DNA from: Biomphalaria glabrata
Lineage: Eukaryota; Mollusca; Gastropoda; Planorbidae
Reading direction: 5' to 3'
Length of the DNA: 64,000 bases
NCBI RefSeq assembly: GCF_947242115.1
Contig: NC_074711.1
Location: forward strand, 9,354,434-9,418,433
A program made the translations under genes and the position numbers. Under the pieces are notes generated by a model that was given only the letters and a program-made list of their open reading frames with translations, had not been told where the DNA came from and ran no database searches. Below are positions 22,590 through 32,037 of this stretch, piece by piece; position 1 is the first letter of the stretch; each line of letters starts with the position of its first letter.

Positions 22590-22800
22590 TGTAGCATTTA
22601 CTCTCAAAGTGAATTCCTCTTTTAGACTTAGCGTTCAGTGTCCAACATTCACAACCATGAAGGATTGCACCAGTGAAGAGTACAGCTTTAATTTTACTTG
22701 GAAGAAGAGGTTACTTTCCACATTTCCCCCAGTTTGCTCATGGCAGCTCTGTCAAATTTAAACAAGGCTTTATCTCTTGTAATGATCGTCCGTCTCTTGA
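22590..22800 (-). mobile_element. LINE RT-region fragment, proximal half of the split copy
   Basis: Minus-strand reading contains TRDKALFKFDRAAMSK and, in shifted frames, sequence corresponding to the LYSxLVQSxxxYGCExWTL segment shared by LINE RTs. Confidence 0.65.
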
Positions 22801-22819
22801 TATGTTTGACCCCATGCAT

Positions 22820-22945
22820 TTAAATCTTATCTTCTTATCTTATATAATACAGACGCTACTTCAAAAAAGAAGATGATTACGTCCTACGAGTCATTCATTC
22901 AGTCATGCATGTTAACCAATGACTTAAATTATGCCAAGTCAACTT
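22820..22945 (-). mobile_element. CR1-like LINE 3' UTR fragment
   Basis: TCTTATCTTATATAATACAG, GATGATTACGTCCTACGAGT and TAACCAATGACTTAAATTAT match the reversed 3' ends elsewhere. Confidence 0.75.
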
Positions 22946-22949
22946 AAAT

Positions 22950-23375
22950 AGGTCCACTTCTAATGTTTGGCTATTCAACTGCATGCCCGTAAATAAATAG
23001 TGCATTATAGAAGTGAAATATTGATTTTACTAGTTCCGTTTTTCGTCACTAACTACGTAGTGTTAAATGTTCATTTGTTTCAGCCAATAAAATTATCTTA
23101 ACTTAAAGATTTTGGCGAAACTTTTTCTACAACACGTATAAGTGGAGCAATGTATGAAAGATACACACATTTGTTATTCCTTGTTGACACAATAAATGTG
23201 CACAGTTAAGTTTGAACAGGGAACTGTTTTGTTTTGAGAGACATCTCGTGACTTTTCTTTCTAAAAGCAAATACTAAATATAACAAAGATTTGCCATTAG
23301 ATAAACACAGGGAGAAACGTCCAATAGTTCTAAGATTAGAATGGCATTGATTGTATCAGTCGCTGCTCTTCTTCT
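22950..23375. other. No gene recognised
   Basis: AT-rich sequence without supported features. Confidence 0.5.
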
Positions 23376-23378
23376 ATT

Positions 23379-23640
23379 TTAACTCTTCTCTCCTGATCGA
23401 CGATACCATCGTTGGTTTTTTGACCTAAAAAAAATAAACATGTTTAATTTTATAAACTTGACTTTGTGTTGTATAAAAAAGAGCATGCATTTCTCTTTAG
23501 TTCTATACCAACTAAAACACTTTCTGATAACAAACGAAGAAGTTATTGAAGCCCAATCATAACAGGGTATGAAATAGTAATGAGCAAAATGAAGAATTCC
23601 TTCGAAACGTGGAAAAATAATGAAGGAGAGAAAGAGTTAA
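23379..23640. mobile_element. TTAA-flanked MITE, copy 2 (piggyBac-like ends)
   Basis: TTAA at 23379-23382 and at 23637-23640. Inner ends CTCTTCTCTCC and GGAGAGAAAGAG form an inverted repeat. The body aligns with 10313-10602 without the AT expansion. Confidence 0.65.
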
Positions 23641-23827
23641 ATGCGTTTGTTGCTTTTCGTAAATATGTGTTCACGTGATAGATGTGAGGACTTTGTTAAC
23701 TCATTTACTGCATCAAAAAAACAGACATGGTTTTTAACTCAAGCGTCTTTCTAACACAGATCAGTAGACAAATAAACTGTACTTTGAGTTTTTCTAGTTC
23801 TTCATTAATTATTAGGTATAATATCTG

Positions 23828-24020
23828 GATATATTTGCTACAGTATCTCGTTGTATTTGGTACAGTATCTGGCTATATTTGGAGCAGTATCTAGCTATAT
23901 TCGGTACAGAATTTGGCTATATTCGGTACAGTATCTAGCTATATTTGGTGAAGTATCTGGCTATGTTTGGTATAGTATCTGGCTATTATCGGTACTGTAT
24001 CTGGCTATATTTGATACAGT
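23828..24020 (+). repeat. 22 bp minisatellite, about 9 units
   Basis: Unit TATCTGGCTATATTTGGTAC plus AG, with point variants; the frame that runs through it is not a gene. Confidence 0.95.
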
Positions 24021-24149
24021 AGAGACCAAAAGGAAAATAACTTTTGTCTGTGGTAAAAAAATGTGGCATGTCCTGTGTATAATTTGACAATTTCATTTAT
24101 TCATATGCTAAAATGAGGCATTTGTTCCATGTTACAACAAGGGTGTTAG

Positions 24150-24312
24150 TTGCAGTTTTCCCCAACTATTGTCAGGTACCCATCAGAGCTGGGTGGACTC
24201 GGAGGCGCTCTAAAGATCCCGAAATAGAAACTCTCAGTGCTCACCAGGATTTGAACCTGGGATCCCCAGTTCGGAAGCCAAGCTTTTTACTACTTAGCCA
24301 CTGCGCTTCCAA
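24150..24312 (-). mobile_element. tRNA-derived SINE (family S1), head and body
   Basis: AGAGCTGGGTGGACTCGGAG, CACCAGGATTTGAACCTGGG (reversed B box) and CTACTTAGCCACTGCGC (reversed A box). Confidence 0.75.
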
Positions 24313-24559
24313 TAGTAGACAAAAGGAGTGAACAAAAAAAAAAAAAAAGAAGCCACAAAATATAACATAATTCAGGGCACGAACCCCTTCCCTCCCGTTC
24401 CAACCGGATTCACCTCATGGCGTAAGAACAAAGGATTAAAAACGTATCCGTTCGATTCTTTCAAGATTTTAAGTCAAAAAAAATATCACGATACTTAATT
24501 CTAACATTTTTTTTTACAACACTTAAGTCACTTAGTCTGCAGGTTTCTTGTATGGTTGG

Positions 24560-24790
24560 ATTTTGCAATACATTTTTTTTTCAACCACTTCAGCTCATCC
24601 AATCATCATCAAATTTTGCATACAAGCTCATCCTCCATGACAACACACGAATCAATGAAAAAAAAATCAACCAATAAGTTTATCTATTAGTTGTAATTAA
24701 TAAATTGTGCTTTTATTTGGAAAGTGCGCTAAGCTAAATGGAGATAAGTCATGGAGTCATGGGTGGTATGTAAACATTGCCACCGAACAC
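24560..24790 (+). repeat. Interspersed repeat R1, diverged
   Basis: AAATTTTGCATACAAGCTC, ACAACACACGAATCAATG and ATTAGTTGTAATTAATAAAT correspond to the R1 body. Confidence 0.5.
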
Positions 24791-24888
24791 CTGTGTGAAT
24801 TCTCTGGATGAATGGTAAGGACTAAGTGGGACACGTAAGCTCAATGCTGGGGGGAGGGGGGCACAAGCCCTCTGGCTGGCTGTTACTT

Positions 24889-25147
24889 CAGGGCCGGCCT
24901 TAGATTATTGGAGGCCCTTGGCGAAGTGATTTTGGTGTCCCCAAATGAAGCAGAAAAATTAAATATAAACAGCGAAGCACAAAATTGAGCAATTTATTTA
25001 AAACCAAAAAGTTCTCCAAACCCTAACAATTGGCTCACGTTTTGCTATTTCTTCTAAAAAAAATTGTTTGAGTCCCTGTCGACGCTCCCACCCACCGGAG
25101 GCCCTAGGCGGGGCTACTTAGTTCGCCTGTGTCTGAGGCAGGCCCTG
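24889..25147. mobile_element. hAT-like MITE
   Basis: Left end CAGGGCCGGCCTTAG, right end TGAGGCAGGCCCTG. Flanks TGTTACTT and GTTACGTT are compatible with a diverged 8 bp duplication. The interior carries inverted GGAGGCCC segments; noncoding. Confidence 0.7.
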
Positions 25148-25424
25148 GTTACGTTGTTAGAGGAGCAAGAGGATTCTTGAACATAGTATTAAATAGATTA
25201 ATCTTAGACTTTGTGACTGAAATACACCACAGGTCGAAAATGATTGTAAAAGTGTAAGACTATAAAAAAGCGATAATAAAATATAGTAAAATAATTATAA
25301 AAAAAACCCGCTTATATATAAACGCACTAAAAAGAAGAAAATAAAAGCGTTCAGTGTGTTAACGTGATATTCACACCCAACGCTTTTAATTTTTTAAATT
25401 ATTTTATTTTTTTAAAAAAAGGTT

Positions 25425-25545
25425 GAAACCTAATCAATTCATAAACTTTGCAATCTATTCATAAACTTTGTAATCGATTTATAAACTTTGTAATCAATTT
25501 ATAAACTTTGTAATGAACACGTAAACTTTCCAATCTATTCATATT
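25425..25545. repeat. 20 bp minisatellite, about 6 units
   Basis: Unit close to TTCATAAACTTTGTAATCAA. Confidence 0.9.
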
Positions 25546-25549
25546 CCTT

Positions 25550-26250
25550 AACGCCTTTATATAGCAGACACAGCTGACGTATATAGAAGCCTTATACTTC
25601 GGTTTAAAATTAAATATATGACAATGCATAAGAGCAGTAAGACTGGAAGTCAACTGTCAAGCCAGGTATCTACCATATAACAGTAGAACAAATATAGCAG
25701 TAGAACAAATACAATCACTTTTGTTTAGTGAATCAACATGACTTCTTAAAACATAAAGCATTAGGAGGGGAACGTCTTCGTCTATTTTACATAAATCTTG
25801 TACTTTGTAATCTTCATGTTCTATTGTATCCATATCCAAAAGTTTTAGGTCTTTCCAGTTCCACTATCTGTCTATGTGCATGTGTGTAAAAGCATGTACT
25901 GACTCCAGCTCTCTAAAAAAATAACGTGTTTGATATGAGCATAAAGATAAGACTTAGGACTTACATTTGAGGATTAAAATTGTATGTAACTTTGACATTG
26001 CGCACAAAAAAACAAATAATAATTTATCATGTCAGCCCCTCTTCCCCTTCTTCCTTTCTCTCCTCTACAATAATAAGTTCCAGTTCTGTCAAGTGTTGAC
26101 AATTGAATCCTTTGTTGCCCACAAACAGCCATAATTTAATCCAAAGTGTCTTATCCTAGCAAATCTGGTATTCGTGTTTGAAGATTTATTTTGTTACCCG
26201 ATTCATTTGTCTTACAGGAATCGTAAGAATATTCTAATTTAATAAGCTGA
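25550..26250. other. No gene recognised
   Basis: Two adjacent minus-strand open frames (25459-25653, 25657-25839) overlap the minisatellite or plain AT-rich DNA and show no motif. Confidence 0.45.
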
Positions 26251-26255
26251 TAGTC

Positions 26256-26690
26256 TATGTTTCCAAGGAGAGACTATGTCCATGTCAAGGTCAATTTCTA
26301 TGCTCTTGTCCAGTCTATGTCCTTGTCTACTTTCATGTACAGTCTATATCCATGTCAAGTCAATGTCTACGTTTTGTTCAGTCTATGTTCTTGCCTAGTC
26401 TGTATCCAGTCTCTGTCCATGTCAAGTCAATGTCTACGTCTTTGTTTAGTCTCTGTCATCGACTACGGTCAAGTCAATTCTACGTTTTTGTTTAGTTTCT
26501 GTCATCGACTACGGTCAAGTCAATTCTACGTTTTTGTTTAGTTTCTGTCATCGACTACGGTCAAGTCAATTCTACGTTTTTGTTTAGTTTCTGTCATTGT
26601 CTACGGCCATGTACAGTCTCTGTCTATGTCAAGTCAATGTCAACGTCCTTGTCCAGTCTATGTCCTTGTCTATGTCCATTAGGCTACCAC
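26256..26690. repeat. Degenerate and 52 bp tandem repeats
   Basis: Outer part: degenerate GTCTATGTCCATGTCAAGTC units. Centre (about 26450-26590): three near-identical 52 bp units containing TCATCGACTACGGTCAAGTC. Confidence 0.9.
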
Positions 26691-26959
26691 TCTGTCAATG
26701 TTTTTTTTTCGTCTTGGTTGTGATTAGGATGATGGTAGTGAGCGCGTGTCTGTGTGTGTGTGTGTGCTCTGGGCTCCAAATATAATAACAATACGTTAAA
26801 CATACTTCAATTTCAAGAGTACACTTTCGGAAAAGTAAAAGTTGCCGACATATTTTTTAGTGTAATGTAATTTTTTGTGTGTAAGCAATAGGGGAAATCG
26901 GATTTTCCGTGACAGACTTCAAGACAGATACGATTACGTATTGCTTTACAGAGAATGTC

Positions 26960-27278
26960 CAGTGATACAGAGATACTACGAAGACACAGCGTTAATACTA
27001 CGGGGACACAGCGTTAATACTACGGGGACACAGCGTTAATACTACGGGGACACAGCGTTGATACTTCGAAGACACAGAGTTAATACCACGGAGATACAGA
27101 GTTAATACTACGCAGACACAGTATGAATACTAAGGAGACACAGCATTAATACTACGGAGACACACAGCCGATACTACGGAGACACAGACGATATTGCGGA
27201 GACGCAGAGACAATACTACGGAGACACAGAGCTAATACCACGGAGACATAGAGTTGATACTACGGAGACACAGAGTTG
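26960..27278. repeat. 22-23 bp minisatellite, about 14 units
   Basis: Unit close to ATACTACGGAGACACAGAGT plus TA. It ends about 270 bp upstream of the GT31 membrane-anchor exon. Confidence 0.95.
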
Positions 27279-27551
27279 TCACAAAAGAATGGCTTGCTTC
27301 CTCCTCCCCGCTCCTCCCCTCCCCCCCTCCAAAATAAAATATAGTTTGATGTTGATGTCTAAGAGTAGCTGTGACTACTGTTAAAAGTTGCTAGATAAGA
27401 TAGAACTAAATTCGTTCATAATTAAACACATCCTGACATTGTAGAAGCGACTTCCAATAACTATAAATGTTTAGAATGTATTCTAGGCCTGTTAGGACCT
27501 CCTCGACAGGAGCGTACACCACGAAGTAATCATTTCACTTTCTCCTTCCAG

Positions 27552-27794
27552 CAATCACCTGACCAGATCGTTAAGGTTATCGCACGCCGTATTCGCCATA
27601 GCTTGCTGTGTCCTGTACATATGGGTCAACAGCAACATCCAGCCAAGGTTCATCATCAGGGTGGACACAGACCCGTCCATCTACGAGCTGACCAGAGTGG
27701 TCAGGGAGCAGCAGCAGATGATAGACTACTTGTCCAAGCATCCGAAGATAGTCTTTCGATGTCCGGACGATGAGCCTACAATAAAATACCCAAA
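27552..27794 (+). CDS. GT31 glycosyltransferase, membrane-anchor and stem exon
   Basis: The acceptor CTCCTTCCAG ends at 27551 and the donor GTAAGT starts at 27795. In the frame that continues into the next exon it reads NHLTRSLRLSH, then a hydrophobic segment AVFAIACCVLYIWV, then a stem ending DEPTIKYP. A basic flank, one membrane segment and a lumenal stem are the layout of type II Golgi glycosyltransferases. The exon has no usable start: upstream in frame there is a stop (27493-27495) before any ATG. A 5' exon is therefore required; 3104-3204 is one candidate. The exon boundaries are inferred from splice consensus and frame continuity. Confidence 0.8.
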
Positions 27795-28433
27795 GTAAGT
27801 GTCTCCATTAATGAAACTGTCTTTAATTTTGCATGTGTTGCCATCTATATTATCTATATAATTCTCAGACATGCTAACATTAATCAATAAAGCCTAATTG
27901 CGCTGTTAAATCGTGTGCATACCATAGGGCTTGTATACATATAAAATACTGAAATGGTGGGCTCATAGAGGTATGGCTGATTGGCTGGTTTAGTATTAGG
28001 AAGAGGTTGTCAGTACCGCAGAGTGCGACTGGAAACTCATTAGCGAAATTCTCTGCCCATGTAGAAATACATGAACATGAAATACATGAACGAATAAAAC
28101 CACAAACAGCACACTTCTGAAGACATTGCGCCCACCCTATGAAGCTATAAACCAGCGGTAGCGTAACTAACACTCTGTATGGCTGTGCGAAACAGCTAAA
28201 ACAAAAGATGAACTTATTTTTCCTTCACCCGGACCGTAAAAAGTTTACAGTCTAGCTGCAAGAAGCTGGCTAGTGGAAGACAACTGAGGAATGACTGTAG
28301 GTTATAAAACCTAAAGAAATCTTGATATTTTAGACAAAGAAATATTCGTAAAACTCTCTGCTGCGGGACATTGGTGATGGTATAGTGTTAAAGTATATTT
28401 TAGTTTGTAATGGAAATAAAAGCTAGGCTAATA

Positions 28434-28601
28434 GACCTCATTCACCAATCGTAAACAAACAACATGTAGCCTCGTGGTTCTCTATATCTTCTATACAAAT
28501 TATGTAATCCATAAAGGCTGTCACGTAATACGTATTTTTCATTGATTTATCAATATTATGACGTGGCTAAATGTGTTTATTTACGATTGGTGAATGAGGT
28601 C
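28434..28601. mobile_element. MITE with long inverted ends
   Basis: The ends GACCTCATTCACCAATCGTA and its reverse complement at 28582-28601 are an almost perfect 20+ bp inverted repeat around a 120 bp noncoding centre. I could not settle the target duplication, so the superfamily is open. It lies in the first mapped intron of the GT31 gene. Confidence 0.75.
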
Positions 28602-28663
28602 CATTGATTTTCGAACACACAATCAAGCGAGGTGGAACTACTGCCATAAATGGCACCCAGCTT

Positions 28664-28772
28664 AGCACTGGGGAAGTGCAACATATGCTTAAATACACAT
28701 TCACAGCACACGACTAACTGGTCAATCTCTACTGGTCAGTGTAGGCATTAAGAACGGCCAGTACACACACAC
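28664..28772 (+). repeat. Inverted repeat, left arm (GT31 intron)
   Basis: Starts TAGCACTGGGGAAGTGCAAC and ends near GGCCAGTACACACACACA. Its reverse complement lies at 29573-29684 with one visible base difference in about 108 positions. Confidence 0.93.
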
Positions 28773-29143
28773 AATAACACCTGGTCAGTCAAACAGTCAT
28801 CGATATCATAACAATTTTCTGAATCGACACAGTAGAAAAAAAATATGTCCAGGTGCTAAGAGTAAAAAGATTGAACCCCCCCCCCCCTCCTGTTTGTCTT
28901 TATTTGTTGCAAACATCGCAATACTTTTAAATATGTAAAAATTCTAATTAAAAACTAGTTCTCTGCAAATGGTTACAATGCAATCTTATTGGTAAATACA
29001 ATTTAGGTGTGCGTCCAACAGACCCTAAGGGGTATCCTACGAGTTTATGTGTTAATTAAACTCCATTCGTGGCTTTGTTTTGTTTACTATATGAATTACA
29101 CCGAAAGTCTACGCACTAATGTATTTTGCTCTTTGTCCATCAG

Positions 29144-29315
29144 ACAGGCAACAGATGACCTGACATCAATCGTGCTGGACACGACTGACGGATGCGGAGA
29201 CACTCCCGCCGACGCTGTCATGATCGTCCACACAGCGGCGGACCACTTTGACCGCAGGGGTCGCTTCAGGCGGACGTATTCCAACTTCACAAACACAAGT
29301 CCGTACAGAATTAAA
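29144..29315 (+). CDS. GT31 glycosyltransferase, second mapped exon
   Basis: Acceptor TTTGTCCATCAG ends at 29143; donor GTGAGT at 29316. The last two bases of the previous exon plus the first base here make Lys, then 57 codons finish in phase 0. The peptide includes ADAVMIVHTAADHFDRRGRF, the start of the GT31 catalytic domain (family pattern: hydrophobic strand, S/T, then RRxAIRxTW); here the last part is RRGRFRRTYSNFT. Two possible N-glycosylation sites (NFT, NTS) follow. The exon is flanked by the two arms of a 110 bp inverted repeat. Confidence 0.85.
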
Positions 29316-29319
29316 GTGA

Positions 29320-29572
29320 GTGTCCTCAGCGGACATAGTAAGCAAATAGCAAACATAGTAGGCAAATAGAGCGACATTGTAGGCAAATAGCGGAGATAGT
29401 AGACAAATAGCAGAGATAGTAGGCAAATATGACAGGAGACAAATAGTGGACATAATAGGCAAACACGACAAAGTAGACAAATAGCAGATGCAGTAGGCAA
29501 ATATGACATAGTAGACAAATAGCGGACATAGTAGGTAAGTAGCGGAGATAGTTAGCAAATATGGCATAGTCA
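29320..29572. repeat. 20 bp minisatellite, left block
   Basis: Unit close to CAAATAGCGGACATAGTAGG, with variants such as GAGATAGTAGACAAATAG. It starts within a few bases of the GT31 donor at 29316. The open frames on the minus strand across it are period artefacts. Confidence 0.92.
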
Positions 29573-29684
29573 TGTGTGTGTGTACTGGCCGCTCTTAATG
29601 CCTACACTGACCAGTAGAGATTGACCAGTTAGTCGTGTGCTGTGAATGTGTATTTAAGCATATGTTGCACTTCCCCAGTGCTAA
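29573..29684 (-). repeat. Inverted repeat, right arm, inside the minisatellite
   Basis: Reverse complement of 28664-28772. It interrupts the 20 bp minisatellite, which resumes at 29685 with TAATAGCGGACATAGTAGG. Confidence 0.93.
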
Positions 29685-29935
29685 TAGCGGACATAGTAGG
29701 CAAATAGCGGAGATAGTAGGCAAATAGCGGAGATAGTAGACAAATAGCGGACATAGTAGGCAAAAAGCGGAGATAGTAGACGAATAGCAGACATAGTAGG
29801 CAAATAGCGGAGATAGTAGACGAATAGCGGACATAGTAGGCAAATAGCGGAGATAGTAAGCGAATATGACATAGAAGACAAATAGCGGACATTGTAGACA
29901 AATAGCGGAGATTGTAGACAAATAGGTGACCTACT
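29685..29935. repeat. 20 bp minisatellite, right block
   Basis: Same unit as 29320-29572, cleaner here (about 12 units). Confidence 0.93.
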
Positions 29936-30009
29936 ATAGTGCTCTGGTTGTTGCTGTGAGCTTGAAGAAAGGGGGTGGTGGATTAAAGATTGGAAATACA
30001 AATCTCTTG

Positions 30010-30480
30010 GCCTGATAAACAATGAATGTAGAAATGATCCTTAGCTCCTCTATGTATAGCACCCAAGTCTCACGCCATACAGAAAGGTTGTGCCAATCAC
30101 AAAGACTTGGAAATTTTGACGGAGTGATCTATTCCAACACTCTTTGTTTGAAGGAATTAAACGGAGGTAGGTATCACTAACAGAGACCACATGACGAATG
30201 AAGAGACCAGTAACAGGATCAATACAACCATTGGAACCCCACTATGACCTGCTAACCACTGTCAACAATAGTAAACTCAAACTCTATGGCCACATCGTAA
30301 GGTGCTCAGGGCTCGCAAAGACCTTCCTTCAGGGAACAGTACCAGGAAGAAGAAGAAGAGGCAAACAGAGGAAGAGATTACATTAAAGAAATGGAGAAAG
30401 ACTATTGACAGATCCTGTGTGGTGCCCCATCGGTTCAACAGACTAAGGGATAGGTGAAAATAAACGCATGTTAGGGTTAG
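30010..30480 (+). mobile_element. LINE C-terminal fragment (second family) and related debris
   Basis: 30198-30386 reads MKRPVTGSIQPLEPHYDLL and KLKLYGHIVRCSGLAKTFLQ, then GRRRRGKQRKR, the LxGHVxR...GRRxRGRxxKR segment typical of LINE C-termini. 30390-30460 adds the TGTGGTGCCCCATCGGTTC tail. The part from 30010 to 30140 resembles reversed LINE RT-flanking DNA. Confidence 0.7.
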
Positions 30481-31050
30481 AAGACGAACTCCCACAAACA
30501 AAAAACCCAGTCGATATCAATGTCAATTTTAGTGTATGCACTATATCTACTTTAGTCAATGAAATATACCAACTTAAGTGTATGGATTTTATCGACTTAA
30601 TGGGTTTCTTATTCCCTCTAGTTACAGAACTGACCCACTTTTAGAGTGCCATGGTGCTTTAAAACAATATCCTAGTTTATATAAGAAAAACTATTTAAGT
30701 AATACACCTGTAAACTACCAGAGAAGTGATATCAGGTATGCAGATATCAGGTATGCAGAAAGCAGAAATATGATATTCATCTATCAATACTACGTGACAT
30801 GTAAGGACTTAGGTAGCAGGTAGCTTAGATAGCGATTTCAGCTCTGACAAAATAATCTTTTTCGTAGCTCTCACTAAGAACTATTTGTTATTGTTGAAAA
30901 TCTATTTATTACCAAAACTTTTCTTTCTAGATCTAATTCCAGACTCCGTGTTGATAATTTAGTTTGCTTGCTTACAGCGCTCTACCAGCGCTCTTTGCTG
31001 TCTTAAAGGGGAAATGTGCTGATACAACAGTCTACCTTTTTTTTTTTTTT
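30480..31050. other. GT31 intron, no feature recognised
   Basis: AT-rich. A short duplication GATATCAGGTATGCAG lies near 30728-30755. Confidence 0.5.
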
Positions 31051-31052
31051 GT

Positions 31053-31115
31053 CTGCAAAAGTCTAGTCCTGGCTCTTAAGTCAGACTGTACAACAATTTG
31101 CATGACCTATGTCTA
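31053..31115 (+). repeat. Single outlying unit of the 38 bp minisatellite
   Basis: CAAAAGTCTAGTCCTGGCTC, then AGACTGTACAACAATTTGCA and TGACCTATG. The 3' flank of the main array (34345-34378) has the same order ending ACAACAGTTCGCCTGACC, so this looks like an ancestral or displaced copy of the array end. Confidence 0.75.
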
Positions 31116-31329
31116 GTATCTGTAGACAAAACTTAGTCACTAAGACATATGTTCCCATAAACTGGTTATATCTTAATACCCCTAATGTCCCAAGCGTGAT
31201 CAGGTTACAATAAAATCACACTTGAAAGTAAAAAATTTTGCTGCGATAGTCGGAATATGTTAATAAGCCCATTGATATAATGATAAACCCATTATGAGTC
31301 TTTCATCCATGTCAAGATACTTTTTTTAA

Positions 31330-32036
31330 AGTTTATGCATGCGCCATTCGATGTCTGATTACCCTCAACTTGTTCTTGTTTTAAAACGGCGACTAAACAA
31401 AAACAGGGTACGGGCGGATAACTCACTCGCCAACCCCAAATTCCGCCTCTGGAAGGGGTATGAGAAGGTGCTAGGAGGATTCAGCACCCTTCGCCTCAGC
31501 GTGGTGCCTCCGTGGAACTAGATAGGCTAAGAACGAGAAGCGAACAAGGCCCCGGCAGATGAATCTATGTGAGCTTTTTTTTTCTCACTCCGGGAGGGGA
31601 TGGACCAAAATCAGCAAAACAGTCCAAAAAGTCTGCCACAAAGGGGGCCGACATCAGAGACCCGTGGCTGGAGTGGCTGTCCCTGCACGGAACGTGGCAG
31701 TTACAGTATAGGAATATGAGATTTCCCCCCCCTCCCACGGTAAGCGCTGCCCTCGGCCACTTATAGCGAGTGGACCTAGGACCGAGGCGCGCCGTGTACG
31801 CGGTACGGTTCCCTAATTCGGTCCATGGGCGTTATTGCTGGGGGCCCTCAGACAGGACTTGGGGTGAAGAGCTCCGGATCCAAGTCTGTTCGTTGGATAA
31901 AAGCCTTTTCAACAATCAATGGGGTACAGGACTTTAACCAAGGTGCTAGGAACAGCCTAGAGAATCTTGGGACAAAAAATAAAAAACCCCACTTAAAACA
32001 GAATTGTGTCTACATAAATACACAGAGCCCACAAAT
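31330..32036. other. GC-richer block of unknown origin inside the GT31 intron
   Basis: Clearly richer in G and C than its surroundings (for example 31400-31870), with two open frames (31339-31521 and 31569-31766) but no recognised protein. It could be the 5' portion of a LINE or another dispersed element. It lies between the outlying unit and the main 38 bp array. Confidence 0.4.
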
Positions 32037-32037
32037 C

